DNA of 20,668 nucleotides from an uncultured Collinsella sp. (GCA_902490445.1 CABUDZ010000028.1:1-20668); one strand, 5' to 3'; counted from the stretch's first letter, positions 1 to 7,507 are shown. The notes: generated by a model from the letters alone, not told the origin. Numbers and translations: made by a program.

Positions 1-702
1 GAGTCCCGTGCCGCTATCGTCTAACTCGTAACTCGCCTTCATACTGCTGCAATTGGTAATATCGGAGAATTCCTCGTTAAGGCGTTCAATAAAGCCTTCA
101 GGTGAAATTGAAAACGATCCGTCGCCAAGAAAGGAAGTAATTTACTTTTCGTTGCGGGTGTCAACGACCTCTCCGCATCTCCCGCATTCTCGAATTTCCT
201 TCGAGGTGGCGTCAACGTAATCGACTTCGGTAGTCCAAGAACCTGGTTGATGCCCAAGGGGTTTCCCTTCGGTTTTGCCGCAGCGTTGACAGGTCTTCGG
301 AACCGTGCATGTTGCTTCTTCCCATTCATGTCCGAGCGGTTTCCCCTCGGTTTTGCCGCAACTTTTACAGGTGCGAGGGCTTGTACAGTTTGCATTGGTC
401 CAAAGTTTGTGGGTGCAAAACATTTGAGGAAACAGCATGGGTAAGCAGAAGATGACGGCAACTATCGCAGCAGTTGCGATAGCCGCTCGTTTATTACCAC
501 CAAGTTTGTTAATGGCACTCGTTAGAAGTGAATCGTCCTCTTCCTTATTGCATGTGGCACCGTCTTCATTTGATGATCGATCGTCAGGGGAGGTGGTGTC
601 GTCGGCACCATCAGAAACCTGCTTCCCTTCGATATTCGGCTTCTGTTCATCAGATGCACTGGGCGTTTGCTCACTATTGGGCTCTTTCATCTCGTCATCC
701 AT
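1..702 (-). pseudogene. Membrane-anchored zinc-ribbon-repeat protein, apparently interrupted by an in-frame stop
   Basis: An open frame of 186 codons runs from ATG at 702 to a TAA at 142-144. Residues 1-60 are acidic and polar, about 72-93 form one transmembrane segment, and two near-identical repeats follow, each with spaced cysteines and ending KTEGKPLGH (cysteines 106/112/115 and 132/138/141). A further Cys pair is at 173/176. These look like small zinc-binding ribbons of a type common in surface proteins of gut bacteria. The same frame stays open for 47 codons after the TAA to the window edge and reads like real protein (SISPEGFIERLNEEFSDI). I infer that the gene was longer and carries a nonsense codon, or that the stop is read through. 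A GAGGGGA Shine-Dalgarno lies about 10 bases before the ATG. The function is unknown. Base composition is more AT-rich than the rest, which suggests transfer. The 186-residue frame itself is solid; the pseudogene call is moderate. Confidence 0.6.
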
Positions 703-777
703 GCTTATCGAGTCCCCTCTCTCGTTTCAAATGTGCGATGCGAACAATTGCGATAAGTGAAACAGATACTCACATGA

Positions 778-800
778 ATATATCCTAGTTTGGGATATAT
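778..800. promoter_or_regulatory. Palindromic operator candidate between divergent genes
   Basis: A perfect 8-bp inverted repeat, ATATATCC at 778-785 and GGATATAT at 793-800, is separated by 7 bases. It lies in the short gap between the minus-strand zinc-ribbon gene and the plus-strand XRE regulator, and its right arm ends 4 bases before the regulator ATG at 805. Position and size fit a dimer site through which the XRE protein would control itself and its neighbour. This is inferred from position and symmetry only. Confidence 0.4.
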
Positions 801-804
801 CAAA

Positions 805-1068
805 ATGGAATATAGTGTAAACGGTATGAACGTTGATGCTAATAGGACATGCGGAAAGTGCCTCTCCCAGATTCGTCGGGAACAAGGTATCACTCAGGTT
901 GAACTCGCAAAGAAACTGAGGGTACCTCAGTCGTTCATCTCGAAAGTCGAAACCGGGGAACGCAGTCTTAGGGTTTATGAGCAGTTCGCCTATGCAGAGG
1001 CACTTGGAATTACCGTCGGAGTTCTCGTGCAAAGACTTGAGGCGGTTCTGAGCAGCGGAGATAAATAG
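805..1068 (+). CDS. Small XRE-family helix-turn-helix regulator
   Basis: This is an 87-residue protein whose core (about residues 20-72) is a single XRE/Cro-type helix-turn-helix domain. The recognition region reads ITQVELAKKLRVPQSFISKV, followed by the typical ETGERSL turn. There is no second domain, so it is probably a stand-alone DNA-binding dimer. The start is uncertain. ATG at 805 is preferred, with a weak GGAT about 8 bases upstream; TTG at 790 and ATG at 826 are alternatives. It diverges from the zinc-ribbon membrane protein, and the palindrome at 778-800 between them is the obvious candidate operator. Small XRE proteins of this type often control an adjacent accessory gene. The local sequence is AT-richer than the biosynthetic genes downstream, which fits acquisition together with its neighbour. 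The family call is firm and the target is inferred. Confidence 0.8.
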   Translation: MEYSVNGMNVDANRTCGKCLSQIRREQGITQVELAKKLRVPQSFISKVETGERSLRVYEQFAYAEALGITVGVLVQRLEAVLSSGDK

Positions 1069-1131
1069 ATTGCGCCGCGAATCGGGCGATAATTAAATCA
1101 GCGAATGCGATTATCCTGTCGAGGCTGCGAA

Positions 1132-1248
1132 GGTCCCCTTGGGGCTTCCCCTGAAAACAATCCGCAGATCGAATTGCCCCGTCGCGCGAAGCGCACGACG
1201 GGGCAATTCATGATCGAGGACGTTTTCAGGGGAAGCCCCAAGGGGACC
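1132..1248 (+). repeat. Nested palindromic element, family A copy 1
   Basis: The outer arms 1132-1158 and 1222-1248 form a perfect 27-bp inverted repeat. Inside it lie AAT then CCGCA (1162-1166), GATC (1167-1170), an inner 14-bp stem (1171-1184 with 1196-1209), an 11-base apical loop CGCGAAGCGCA, then AT, GATC (1212-1215) and GAGGAC (1216-1221). Copies at 6580-6709 and 14968-15088 share this plan with different stem sequences. It lies 23 bases beyond the thrB stop codon. The strand given is the one reading CCGCA first. The loop contains GCGAAGC, which as DNA is known to form an exceptionally stable mini-hairpin. There is no U-tract on either side, so it is not an ordinary terminator. Confidence 0.85.
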
Positions 1249-1271
1249 GGTGAGAGCAATGAGGCAGGGCG

Positions 1272-2153
1272 CTACAGGTACTCGATTTGAGCGCCCTCGG
1301 TGTCGCACGTCAGAATATGCGTCTCACACTTGGGGAACTGCTCGCGCAGCTTGACCTGTAGGAACTTTGCGACGATGGTGTCGTCGGTCACAGCCATAAG
1401 GGTCGAGCCCGAACCGCTGATCCAGATGGTCTTGGCGCCGCCGTTAAGGCAGGTGTCGCGCACAGCGTTGTAATCGGGAATCAGGCGGCGGCGATAGGGC
1501 TCCTGGATGCGGTCGTCGTTGGCGGCGGCAATCAGGTCAAGGTCGCCGGTCTCCAGGCCGCGCGTCATGCCGGCGATGCGGCCCATTTGCCATACGGCGG
1601 TGGAGAGTGGAATCTCCTGCGGCACAACCTTGCGCGCCTCGCTCGTATGCACCTCGTAGGGCGGAATCACGGTAATAAAACGCAAGCGATCGCTCACCTC
1701 GTAGCGCAGGCACTGGGGGAGCGAATCGGTCGGCGTAAAGGAGCAAACGGCACCGCCCAGGATGGCAGGGGCGACGTTATCGGGATGGCCCTCGACCTCG
1801 GTGGCAATGCGGACGAGCTCGGCACGGTCGACGGTGTGGCCCGTCAGCGCGGCGGCCGCCATGATGCCAGCGACGACGCAGGTGGAGCTGGAACCCAGGC
1901 CGCGAGCGACGGGCACATCGGTCTGGATGTCGATGGCAACGGGGAAGGCCTGCTCGCCCCAGGCGGCCAGAGCATCGACAAAGCTCACGTAGACTAGGTT
2001 GTTCTCGTTTTGGAACTCCTCGGGGCAACCCGTGATGGTGAGCTTGTCGGCGCGCTCGAAGGTAAAGTGCGAGTAAAGGCTGACGGCCATGCCGAGGGTG
2101 TCGTAGCCAATGCCCAAGTTGGCGCTTGTTGCTGGGACGGTGATCTTGATCAT
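1272..2153 (-). CDS. thrB: Homoserine kinase
   Basis: This 293-residue GHMP-family kinase phosphorylates L-homoserine with ATP to O-phosphohomoserine, the step before threonine synthase; it is cytosolic. Visible marks are the N-terminal VPATSANLGIGYDTLGMA and the glycine/serine-rich nucleotide loop PVARGLGSSSTCVVAG at residues 81-96. A C-terminal WISGSGSTLMAV corresponds to the third GHMP motif. Length is normal for the family (about 300). The ATG at 2153 is supported by an AGGAG about 7 bases upstream. It is downstream of thrC on the same strand but separated by about 200 bases holding a terminator-like hairpin and a 106-base palindrome, so expression may be partly uncoupled. A family A palindrome lies just beyond its stop codon. 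The call is secure. Confidence 0.96.
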   Translation of the reverse strand: MIKITVPATSANLGIGYDTLGMAVSLYSHFTFERADKLTITGCPEEFQNENNLVYVSFVDALAAWGEQAFPVAIDIQTDVPVARGLGSSSTCVVAGIMAAAALTGHTVDRAELVRIATEVEGHPDNVAPAILGGAVCSFTPTDSLPQCLRYEVSDRLRFITVIPPYEVHTSEARKVVPQEIPLSTAVWQMGRIAGMTRGLETGDLDLIAAANDDRIQEPYRRRLIPDYNAVRDTCLNGGAKTIWISGSGSTLMAVTDDTIVAKFLQVKLREQFPKCETHILTCDTEGAQIEYL

Positions 2154-2168
2154 GGGAATCTCCTGGGC

Positions 2169-2274
2169 GGTCTGCCTGTTTAGTTCGCTGCTCGGGCAGT
2201 CCTGGCTCGCTCGGAAAGCACATTAAGTGCTTTCCGGCTCGTGCGGAACTCGCGACGAACTAAACAGGCAGACC
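2169..2274 (-). repeat. Long palindrome in the thrB leader
   Basis: Perfect 19-bp outer arms (2169-2187 and 2256-2274) enclose an inner 10-bp hairpin (2212-2221 with 2227-2236, loop ATTAA). It lies directly upstream of the thrB Shine-Dalgarno, so a thrC-thrB transcript or a thrB leader would contain it. On the minus strand the left half carries CCGCA and the right half AGGAC, placed on either side of the inner stem much as in family A, but the covarying 4-bp helix is not evident and the inner hairpin is off-centre by a few bases. It may be a diverged relative of family A, an attenuation structure, or neither. Confidence 0.6.
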
Positions 2275-2310
2275 CGCATGTCAGCTCGTCATCATCCCGG
2301 TGGGTTTCTG

Positions 2311-2345
2311 ATAAAAGAAGGTGCGCCGGCTTTCGCCGGCGCCTT
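2311..2345 (-). terminator. Terminator-like hairpin after thrC
   Basis: A GC-only 8-bp stem (2323-2330 with 2335-2342, four-base loop) lies about 15 bases past the thrC stop on the minus strand. It is followed in that direction by a T-rich stretch reading CTTCTTTTAT. This fits an intrinsic terminator that would stop or reduce transcription into thrB. Confidence 0.65.
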
Positions 2346-2355
2346 ATAAGGGGTT

Positions 2356-3873
2356 TTAGTTGGTAGCCATCTTTTTTGCTGCGGACTCGACGTAGCTGGC
2401 CATCTCATCGACGTCGCAGACGTCTTCGAAGCGGACGGGTTTGGACTCGAGTTCGGCGAGCTGGGTCGGGGCGACCGTGTTGGTGGCCTGCTCGAGCACA
2501 CGCATAGCCTCAAAATCGTCCTCGGGAACGTCGAGGCCCAGGGCGTCGCAGCAGGCGCGCGGGAACTTGTAGGGGCTGGCGGTCGAAAGCAACACGCGGG
2601 CCTTAGCGCCCTCGGCGGGGGCGACCTGCTCAAAGACGTGATAGCCGCAGGCGGTGTGCGGGTCAATCACGTAGCCGTTTGCGTCCCAGCAGCTCTTGAT
2701 GGCAGCGCGGACCTCGTCCTCGCTGGCCCAACCGCAGCCAAAGACGCTCTGAATCTTTGCCAGCAGGTCGGCGGGAACCTCGTAGCGACCAGTCTGTGCC
2801 AGCTGCTCCATAAGGCCGGCAACGAGCTCGCAGTCGCCATCGGACAGGAAGTACAGCATGCGCTCCAGGTTAGAGCTGATGAGGATGTCCATCGACGGCG
2901 AGATGGTCGTGAAGAACGGACGGTTGCGGTCGTAGACGCCGGTGGTCAGGAAGTCGGCGAGCACGTTGTTCTTGTCGCTGGCCACGACGAGTTTGGCGAC
3001 GGGCAGACCCATGCGCTTGGCATAGTAGCCGGCCAGGATGTCGCCAAAGTTGCCGGTCGGTACGCAGAACTCCACGGCGTCGCCGGCCACAATGGCGCCG
3101 GCGCGCAGCAGCTGCGCATAGGCGGCAAAGTAGTAGACAACCTGCGGCACCAGGCGGCCGACGTTGATGGAGTTGGCACTCGAAAGCACAGTGCCGGCGG
3201 CTTCCAGGCGCTCGGCAAGCTCCTTATCGGCAAAGATGCGCTTGACGGCACTCTGGGCATCGTCGAAGTTGCCGCGGATGCCGCAGACGGCGACGTTATC
3301 GCCCTCCTGCGTGGACATCTGCAGATTCTGCACGCGGCTGACCTTGCCTTCGGGATAAAAGACGGTGATGCCCGTGCCCGGGGCGTCCGCAAAGCCGGCG
3401 AGTGCTGCCTTGCCCGTGTCGCCCGACGTGGCGGTGACGATCATGATGCGCTCGGCGCCGCCGTCCTTGGCGGAAGTGCGGGCCATCAGACGGGGGAGCA
3501 TCTGCAGGGCGACGTCCTTGAAGGCGCTTGTGGGGCCGCCAAAGAGCTCCATCACATAGGTTTGCGGGGCGTCGGCGCCCGGTGCGGCGTCGAGTTTGAC
3601 GAGCGGCGTAACCTCTTCGCTCACGAACGTGCCGCGGTATGCCTCGTCGACACACGCCGAAATTTCTTCGGCCGTGTAATCATTCAGTAACATTCCCAAC
3701 ACATCTTGAGCGATTTCAAAGTACGATTTATCTGCAAGCGAGCTGATATCGAGTTGCTGGGTGCCCAGCTCGTCCGAGACAAACAAACCCCCGTCGGGAG
3801 CGATGCCGGTACGGATTGCCACCTTACTTGAGCACGATAAAGTGCGTCCTCGTGTACTATGATAAGTTCCCAT
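2356..3873 (-). CDS. thrC: Threonine synthase
   Basis: A PLP-dependent enzyme of 505 residues that converts O-phosphohomoserine to threonine and phosphate. The PLP lysine is in GGPTSAFKD (Lys119), the phosphate-binding loop is TATSGDTGKAAL near residues 147-158, and VPTGNFGDILAGYYAKRMGL is another conserved block. The N-terminal YHSTRG motif is typical of the family. I chose ATG at 3873, not the in-frame ATG at 3918. A GAGGAG lies 9 bases before 3873, the protein then begins directly with the conserved MGTYHSTRG, and no Shine-Dalgarno precedes 3918. Length matches the longer, bacterial/fungal-type threonine synthases. It diverges from lysC across about 100 bases, so the two could share a regulatory region. 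A terminator-like hairpin follows. The call is secure. Confidence 0.95.
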   Translation of the reverse strand: MGTYHSTRGRTLSCSSKVAIRTGIAPDGGLFVSDELGTQQLDISSLADKSYFEIAQDVLGMLLNDYTAEEISACVDEAYRGTFVSEEVTPLVKLDAAPGADAPQTYVMELFGGPTSAFKDVALQMLPRLMARTSAKDGGAERIMIVTATSGDTGKAALAGFADAPGTGITVFYPEGKVSRVQNLQMSTQEGDNVAVCGIRGNFDDAQSAVKRIFADKELAERLEAAGTVLSSANSINVGRLVPQVVYYFAAYAQLLRAGAIVAGDAVEFCVPTGNFGDILAGYYAKRMGLPVAKLVVASDKNNVLADFLTTGVYDRNRPFFTTISPSMDILISSNLERMLYFLSDGDCELVAGLMEQLAQTGRYEVPADLLAKIQSVFGCGWASEDEVRAAIKSCWDANGYVIDPHTACGYHVFEQVAPAEGAKARVLLSTASPYKFPRACCDALGLDVPEDDFEAMRVLEQATNTVAPTQLAELESKPVRFEDVCDVDEMASYVESAAKKMATN

Positions 3874-3977
3874 ATAACACTGCTCCTCGGATGCCTTGGT
3901 CCCAATCGGTGAAACCATGGTATCAGAGCGCGCAAAATAGGTTCGCAGAGGCTTTTTAGAAAGGTAACCTCCAGCCC

Positions 3978-5366
3978 ATGATTAAGATTGCCAAGTTTGG
4001 CGGCTCGTCGGTCGCCGACGCCGAACACTTTAAGAAGATCAAGGCCATTGTCGATGCCGACCCGGCCCGCCGTTTTGTGGTGGTTTCTGCCTGCGGTCGC
4101 CGCTTTAAGGGCGACACCAAGGTGACCGACCTGCTCTACCTGGTTAACGCGCACGTTAAGTACCACGTGTCGTGCGAGGAGCTGCTCGAGGACATTGGGC
4201 AGCGCTATTTTGATATCGCTGACGAGCTGGAGCTCACCTATCCCATCCGCGAGGAGTTCGCGGCCTTTGCCGAGCGCGCCCGCTCGGGCGGCTACTCCAC
4301 CGAGGAGCTTGTGAGCCGCGGCGAGTACTTCACCGCTCGCCTGATGGCCGAGTACCTGGGCCTGCCGTTCCTGGATGCCGCGACGGTCGTGGCGTTCCAT
4401 CACGACGGTACGCTCAGCATGAATCGTACCTGCGAGCTGGTGCAGGAGTACGGTCAGCAGGGCGGCTTTGTTATGCCCGGCTTCTATGGCGCGACGCGTG
4501 AGGGTCAGATTAAGCTACTCGATCGTGGCGGCGGCGATATTTCCGGCTCGATCCTGGCCAAATGCCTTGGTGCCGACCTGTATGAGAACTGGACCGACGT
4601 TTCGGGCTTCTATTCCGCCGATCCGCGTATTGTTCCCGAGGCTCAGCCCATTGCCCGCGTTACCTACGAGGAGCTGCGCGAGCTTTCGTACATGGGTGCA
4701 AGCGTCCTGCACGAGGAGGCTGTGTTCCCCGTGCGCGAGGCTGGTATTCCGCTGGTCATCAAGAACACCAACGCGCCGCAGGATCCCGGTACCATCATTA
4801 GCGAGACGGCCGACGAGGGCGAGGCGGAGCCCATCATTACCGGCGTGACCGGCAAGCGCGGCTTTGTCGCCATCAACGTTGCCCGCGACCGCACCAAGCC
4901 CCGTGTCGGCTTTATGCGCCGTGCACTTTCGGTGTTCGAACGCTATGACGTTTCTGTCGAGCACATGCCCACCGGCGTCGACCGCTTTGGCGCCGTGGTG
5001 CAGGAGCAGGATGTGCACGATTCGCTGTACTCACTCGTGGGTGACATCCAGCAGGAGGTCGAACCGCTCGAGATCGAGGTTGTCGAGGGCTTGGCGCTCA
5101 TCGCGACCGTCGGTCGTAACCTGCGCGGCCGCGCAGGTATCTCGGGCCACCTGTTTGGCATGCTCGGCCAGGCCGGCGTGAGCGTGCGCATGATTTCGCA
5201 GAGCTGTGACGAGATCAACATCATTATCGGTGTCGAGGAGAAGGACTTCGACCTGGCGATTCGGACCATTTACCGCGCCTTCTCCGACGAGAACGGCATT
5301 GTGAAGGTCTCCGACCTGGAGGCTCCCGTGCCGGTCGATCCCGCCCCGGCCGCGCTCAAAAAGTAG
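3978..5366 (+). CDS. lysC: Aspartate kinase
   Basis: A 462-residue aspartokinase that phosphorylates L-aspartate with ATP, the committed step to lysine, threonine and methionine. The N-terminal KFGGSSVAD (residues 6-14) is the amino-acid kinase signature. The catalytic domain includes LVSRGEYFTARLMA and the nucleotide-binding stretch LDRGGGDISGS. The C-terminal third (about 310-450) holds two ACT-type regulatory domains, seen in VAINVARDRTKPRVGFMRRA and LIATVGRNLRGRAGISGHLF, so allosteric feedback by an end-product amino acid is likely. Which amino acid cannot be read from the sequence. It is a monofunctional kinase with no fused homoserine dehydrogenase. The ATG at 3978 begins the conserved MIKIAKFGGSS, though the Shine-Dalgarno (AAAGG, about 13 bases upstream) is weak. 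asd follows on the same strand after a hairpin. The call is secure. Confidence 0.96.
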   Translation: MIKIAKFGGSSVADAEHFKKIKAIVDADPARRFVVVSACGRRFKGDTKVTDLLYLVNAHVKYHVSCEELLEDIGQRYFDIADELELTYPIREEFAAFAERARSGGYSTEELVSRGEYFTARLMAEYLGLPFLDAATVVAFHHDGTLSMNRTCELVQEYGQQGGFVMPGFYGATREGQIKLLDRGGGDISGSILAKCLGADLYENWTDVSGFYSADPRIVPEAQPIARVTYEELRELSYMGASVLHEEAVFPVREAGIPLVIKNTNAPQDPGTIISETADEGEAEPIITGVTGKRGFVAINVARDRTKPRVGFMRRALSVFERYDVSVEHMPTGVDRFGAVVQEQDVHDSLYSLVGDIQQEVEPLEIEVVEGLALIATVGRNLRGRAGISGHLFGMLGQAGVSVRMISQSCDEINIIIGVEEKDFDLAIRTIYRAFSDENGIVKVSDLEAPVPVDPAPAALKK

Positions 5367-5438
5367 CGACTGCTCGGTGGATTTTTGGGTCATGTCTCAA
5401 AAATCTACGGCGGGGCGTTTCGTTTCGGTTTCGTTTCG

Positions 5439-5465
5439 ACGGGGCGGGTTTCGTGCCCGCCCCGT
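5439..5465 (+). terminator. GC-rich hairpin between lysC and asd
   Basis: A 10-bp stem, ACGGGGCGGG (5439-5448) with CCCGCCCCGT (5456-5465), has a 7-base loop and is followed by TTCTTGT. The T-tract is short, so it is probably a partial terminator or attenuator after lysC rather than a full stop. Confidence 0.45.
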
Positions 5466-5539
5466 TCTTGTATACACTGGCAACAATAATCGGCCTGCTT
5501 GGCGTGCGGGCAAAAGCCATAACCTTTAAAGGGGGAAGC

Positions 5540-6565
5540 ATGAAACAGTACACGGTTGCTATTTTGGGCGCGACGGGAGCTGTGGGCACCCAGATGCTCG
5601 AGTGCCTCAACGAGCAGGAGTTTCCGGTCGGTAAGCTCAAGCTGCTGGCGAGCGCGCGCTCTGCGGGCAAGACCGTTGAGTTCCGCGGCGAGCAGATCGT
5701 GATCGAGGAAGCTTGCCCCGAGGCCTTTGAGGGCTGCGACATCGTGCTCGGCGCTGCCGGCGACGATATCGCCAAGGAGCTGCTGCCCGAGGCCGTCAAG
5801 CGCGGCGCCGTCGTGGTCGACAACAGTCACGCCTTCCGCATGGATCCCGAAGTGCCGCTGGTTGTGCCTGAGATCAATGCCGACGACATCAAGTGGCATC
5901 ACGGCCTTATCGCCAACCCCAACTGCGCGACCATCATCGGCCTGGTTCCCACCTGGCCGCTGCATCAGCTCGCCGGCGTGAAGCGCATGATCGTCTCGAC
6001 GTATCAGGCTGCTTCGGGTGCCGGCGCTCCCGGTATGGCCGAGCTCGAGGCTCAGCTGGCCGCTCTGGGCCGTGGTGAGGAGATTCCCGAGCCGCGCGCA
6101 TTTGCCGCCCAGCTCGCGAGCAACCTGATTCCGCAGATTGGTGGCGTCAAGGAGGAGGGCTTTACCTCCGAGGAGATGAAGCTGCAAAACGAGGGTCGCA
6201 AGATTATGCATCTGCCCGAGCTGCGCGTGAACTGCACCTGCGTGCGCGTGCCCGTGCTGCGCTCGCACTCCGAGAGCATTACGCTCGAGTTCGAGCGTGA
6301 CATCACGGTTGAGGAGGCTCGTGCTGCGCTGGCTGCCGCTCCCGGCGTCAAGCTGGTTGACGACATGAGCGCCGAGGATGCGCATGATCGCTTCCCCATG
6401 CCGATGGATACGTCCGACCAGGACCTGATCTGGGTCGGTCGTGTGCGTCGCGACATCTCGAACCCCGAGGCCGCGCGTGGCATCACCTTCTGGTGCTGCG
6501 GCGACCAAATCCGTAAGGGCGCGGCAACCAACGCCGTCCAGATCGCTAAGCTGCTCTGCGAGTAG
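5540..6565 (+). CDS. asd: Aspartate-semialdehyde dehydrogenase
   Basis: This 341-residue enzyme reduces beta-aspartyl phosphate to aspartate semialdehyde with NADPH, directly after aspartate kinase. The nucleotide-binding loop ILGATGAVGTQML is at residues 8-20. The active-site cysteine lies in IANPNCATII (Cys129), the conserved YQAASGAGAPG is at about 155-165, and the catalytic histidine is in RVPVLRSHS (His243). The ATG at 5540 is preceded by AAAGGGGGAAGC, a clear Shine-Dalgarno; an upstream in-frame start at 5453 would add a non-conserved extension and overlap a hairpin. Length is normal. It lies about 170 bases after lysC on the same strand, so it may be co-transcribed, with the hairpin at 5439-5465 tuning read-through. 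A family A palindrome begins 14 bases past the stop. The call is secure. Confidence 0.96.
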   Translation: MKQYTVAILGATGAVGTQMLECLNEQEFPVGKLKLLASARSAGKTVEFRGEQIVIEEACPEAFEGCDIVLGAAGDDIAKELLPEAVKRGAVVVDNSHAFRMDPEVPLVVPEINADDIKWHHGLIANPNCATIIGLVPTWPLHQLAGVKRMIVSTYQAASGAGAPGMAELEAQLAALGRGEEIPEPRAFAAQLASNLIPQIGGVKEEGFTSEEMKLQNEGRKIMHLPELRVNCTCVRVPVLRSHSESITLEFERDITVEEARAALAAAPGVKLVDDMSAEDAHDRFPMPMDTSDQDLIWVGRVRRDISNPEAARGITFWCCGDQIRKGAATNAVQIAKLLCE

Positions 6566-6579
6566 CGGTGGACCTGTCC

Positions 6580-6709
6580 GGCGGGGGCCGGGCTTAGTTT
6601 TCAGAACGTCCTCGACCATGTGTGGCGCCTTGTCCTGCTCCTTCGGAGCCGCGGACAAGGCGCCACACTGGTCTGCGGAGTGTTCTGAAAACTAAGCCCG
6701 GCCCCCGCC
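6580..6709 (-). repeat. Nested palindromic element, family A copy 2
   Basis: The outer arms 6580-6607 and 6682-6709 form a perfect 28-bp inverted repeat. On the minus strand the order is arm, ACT, CCGCA (6678-6674), GACC, inner 16-bp stem (6653-6668 with 6620-6635), a 17-base apical loop with its own CTCC-GAA-GGAG hairpin, AT, GGTC, GAGGAC (6613-6608), arm. The plan and the lengths of the internal loop match copies 1 and 3, while the stems share no sequence with them. It starts 14 bases after the asd stop and, as in the other copies, its CCGCA-first strand is opposite to the gene it follows. Confidence 0.85.
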
Positions 6710-6917
6710 TGCGGTGACTCGGCTGCGAGCGGCCTGCGATGGGGCCGTTGCTGGTTGGGGCCGCTGGGCTGATGTGGGGGCACGTGGCCGTTGCAGGCCC
6801 TGGTCCCGGCGGCGGCCTCGGCGCTTTGCGCCTGCTGCCTTGGGTGACTTTGGGGTCGATTGGGGTTGTCTGCACAATTCGCGGTATTATGTTGCGGAGT
6901 TTTGAAAGGAGCCGCTG
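6710..6917. other. Intergenic, probable ogt promoter region
   Basis: I see no convincing gene here. The sequence is G/T-rich on the plus strand; reading frames through it are hydrophobic or arginine-rich without family features. A TATTAT at 6885-6890, about 28 bases before the ogt start, could be a -10 element. No good -35 box is visible at normal spacing. Confidence 0.3.
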
Positions 6918-7493
6918 GTGGTCACGACGACGTTTGCTTCGCCTTTGGGCGAAATCCTGCTTGCCGCTGGTGGCCGCGGTCTGACGGGGCTTTGGTTTGA
7001 GGGGCAGGAGCACTTTGGCTCCACGCTTCTCCGTGAAGACTCCGAACATGTTGAAGGCGTCGATGCGGTTTCCGGTACTGGTGGCATGTCGTCGGTGAGT
7101 CCGGCAAATGGTGCGGCCTCTTCGGTGCTTGAGCGCTCCTGGGCTTGGCTGAATGCTTATTTTGCAGGGCAGGAACCTCGGTTTACGCCGCCGTTGCATA
7201 TGATCGGCACGGCGTTTCAGCGTGAGGTTTGGTTTGAGCTGCTTTCGATCCCGCGTGGCGAGGTCGCTACGTATGGCGAGATCGCCCAGCGTGTTGCCGC
7301 TCGACATCGTGTACCGGGAAATGAAGCGCCCGTTGTATCTCCTCGCGCGGTGGGGGCTGCGGTCGCTCGCAACCCTATTTCGATTATCGTGCCGTGCCAT
7401 CGCGTGGTCGCGGCCGACGGATCGCTCAACGGATACGCCGGTGGACTGGATCGCAAGGAGTGGCTGCTGCGCCTCGAGGGTGCCTATCTATAA
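6918..7493 (+). CDS. ogt: Methylated-DNA--protein-cysteine methyltransferase
   Basis: This 191-residue suicide repair protein moves the methyl group of O6-methylguanine in DNA to its own cysteine. The C-terminal domain has all the marks: GTAFQREVWFELLSIPRGEV, then TYGEIAQRVAA, then IIVPCHRVVAADGSLNGYAG with acceptor Cys160, and a final GGLDRKEWLLRLE. The start is GTG at 6918, supported by AAAGGAG 7 bases upstream. Two stretches exceed the usual length: a low-complexity Ser/Gly/Ala segment at about residues 40-70 in the N-terminal domain, and a few extra residues (HRVPGNEAPVV) before RAVGAAVARNPI. It appears to be transcribed alone. The family is certain; I use ogt rather than ada because no Ada regulatory domain is present. 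Confidence 0.93.
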   Translation: MVTTTFASPLGEILLAAGGRGLTGLWFEGQEHFGSTLLREDSEHVEGVDAVSGTGGMSSVSPANGAASSVLERSWAWLNAYFAGQEPRFTPPLHMIGTAFQREVWFELLSIPRGEVATYGEIAQRVAARHRVPGNEAPVVSPRAVGAAVARNPISIIVPCHRVVAADGSLNGYAGGLDRKEWLLRLEGAYL

Positions 7494-7507
7494 GCTGCAG
7501 GCGGCCG

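Noticed and set aside
1132..1248. Reading the family A palindromes as ordinary terminators
   Set aside because: There is no T-tract, the stems are far longer than needed, and the internal loop is conserved in length and sequence.
1105..1308. Frames on both strands through the first palindrome
   Set aside because: They arise because the palindrome is open on both strands; the peptides simply mirror the repeat.
2638..3690. 350-codon plus-strand frame opposite thrC
   Set aside because: It is antisense to an intact threonine synthase and has no recognisable motifs.
3684..4403. Long minus-strand frame opposite lysC
   Set aside because: It is the antisense shadow of a well-conserved aspartate kinase gene in GC-rich DNA and has no family features.
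5405..6658. 417-codon minus-strand frame opposite asd
   Set aside because: It is antisense to the conserved asd gene, with a His/Leu/Ala/Gly-rich composition typical of GC-rich shadows.
6739..6984. Small hydrophobic frame between asd and ogt
   Set aside because: There is no ribosome site, it overlaps the ogt start, and its composition follows the G/T-rich strand rather than a protein family.
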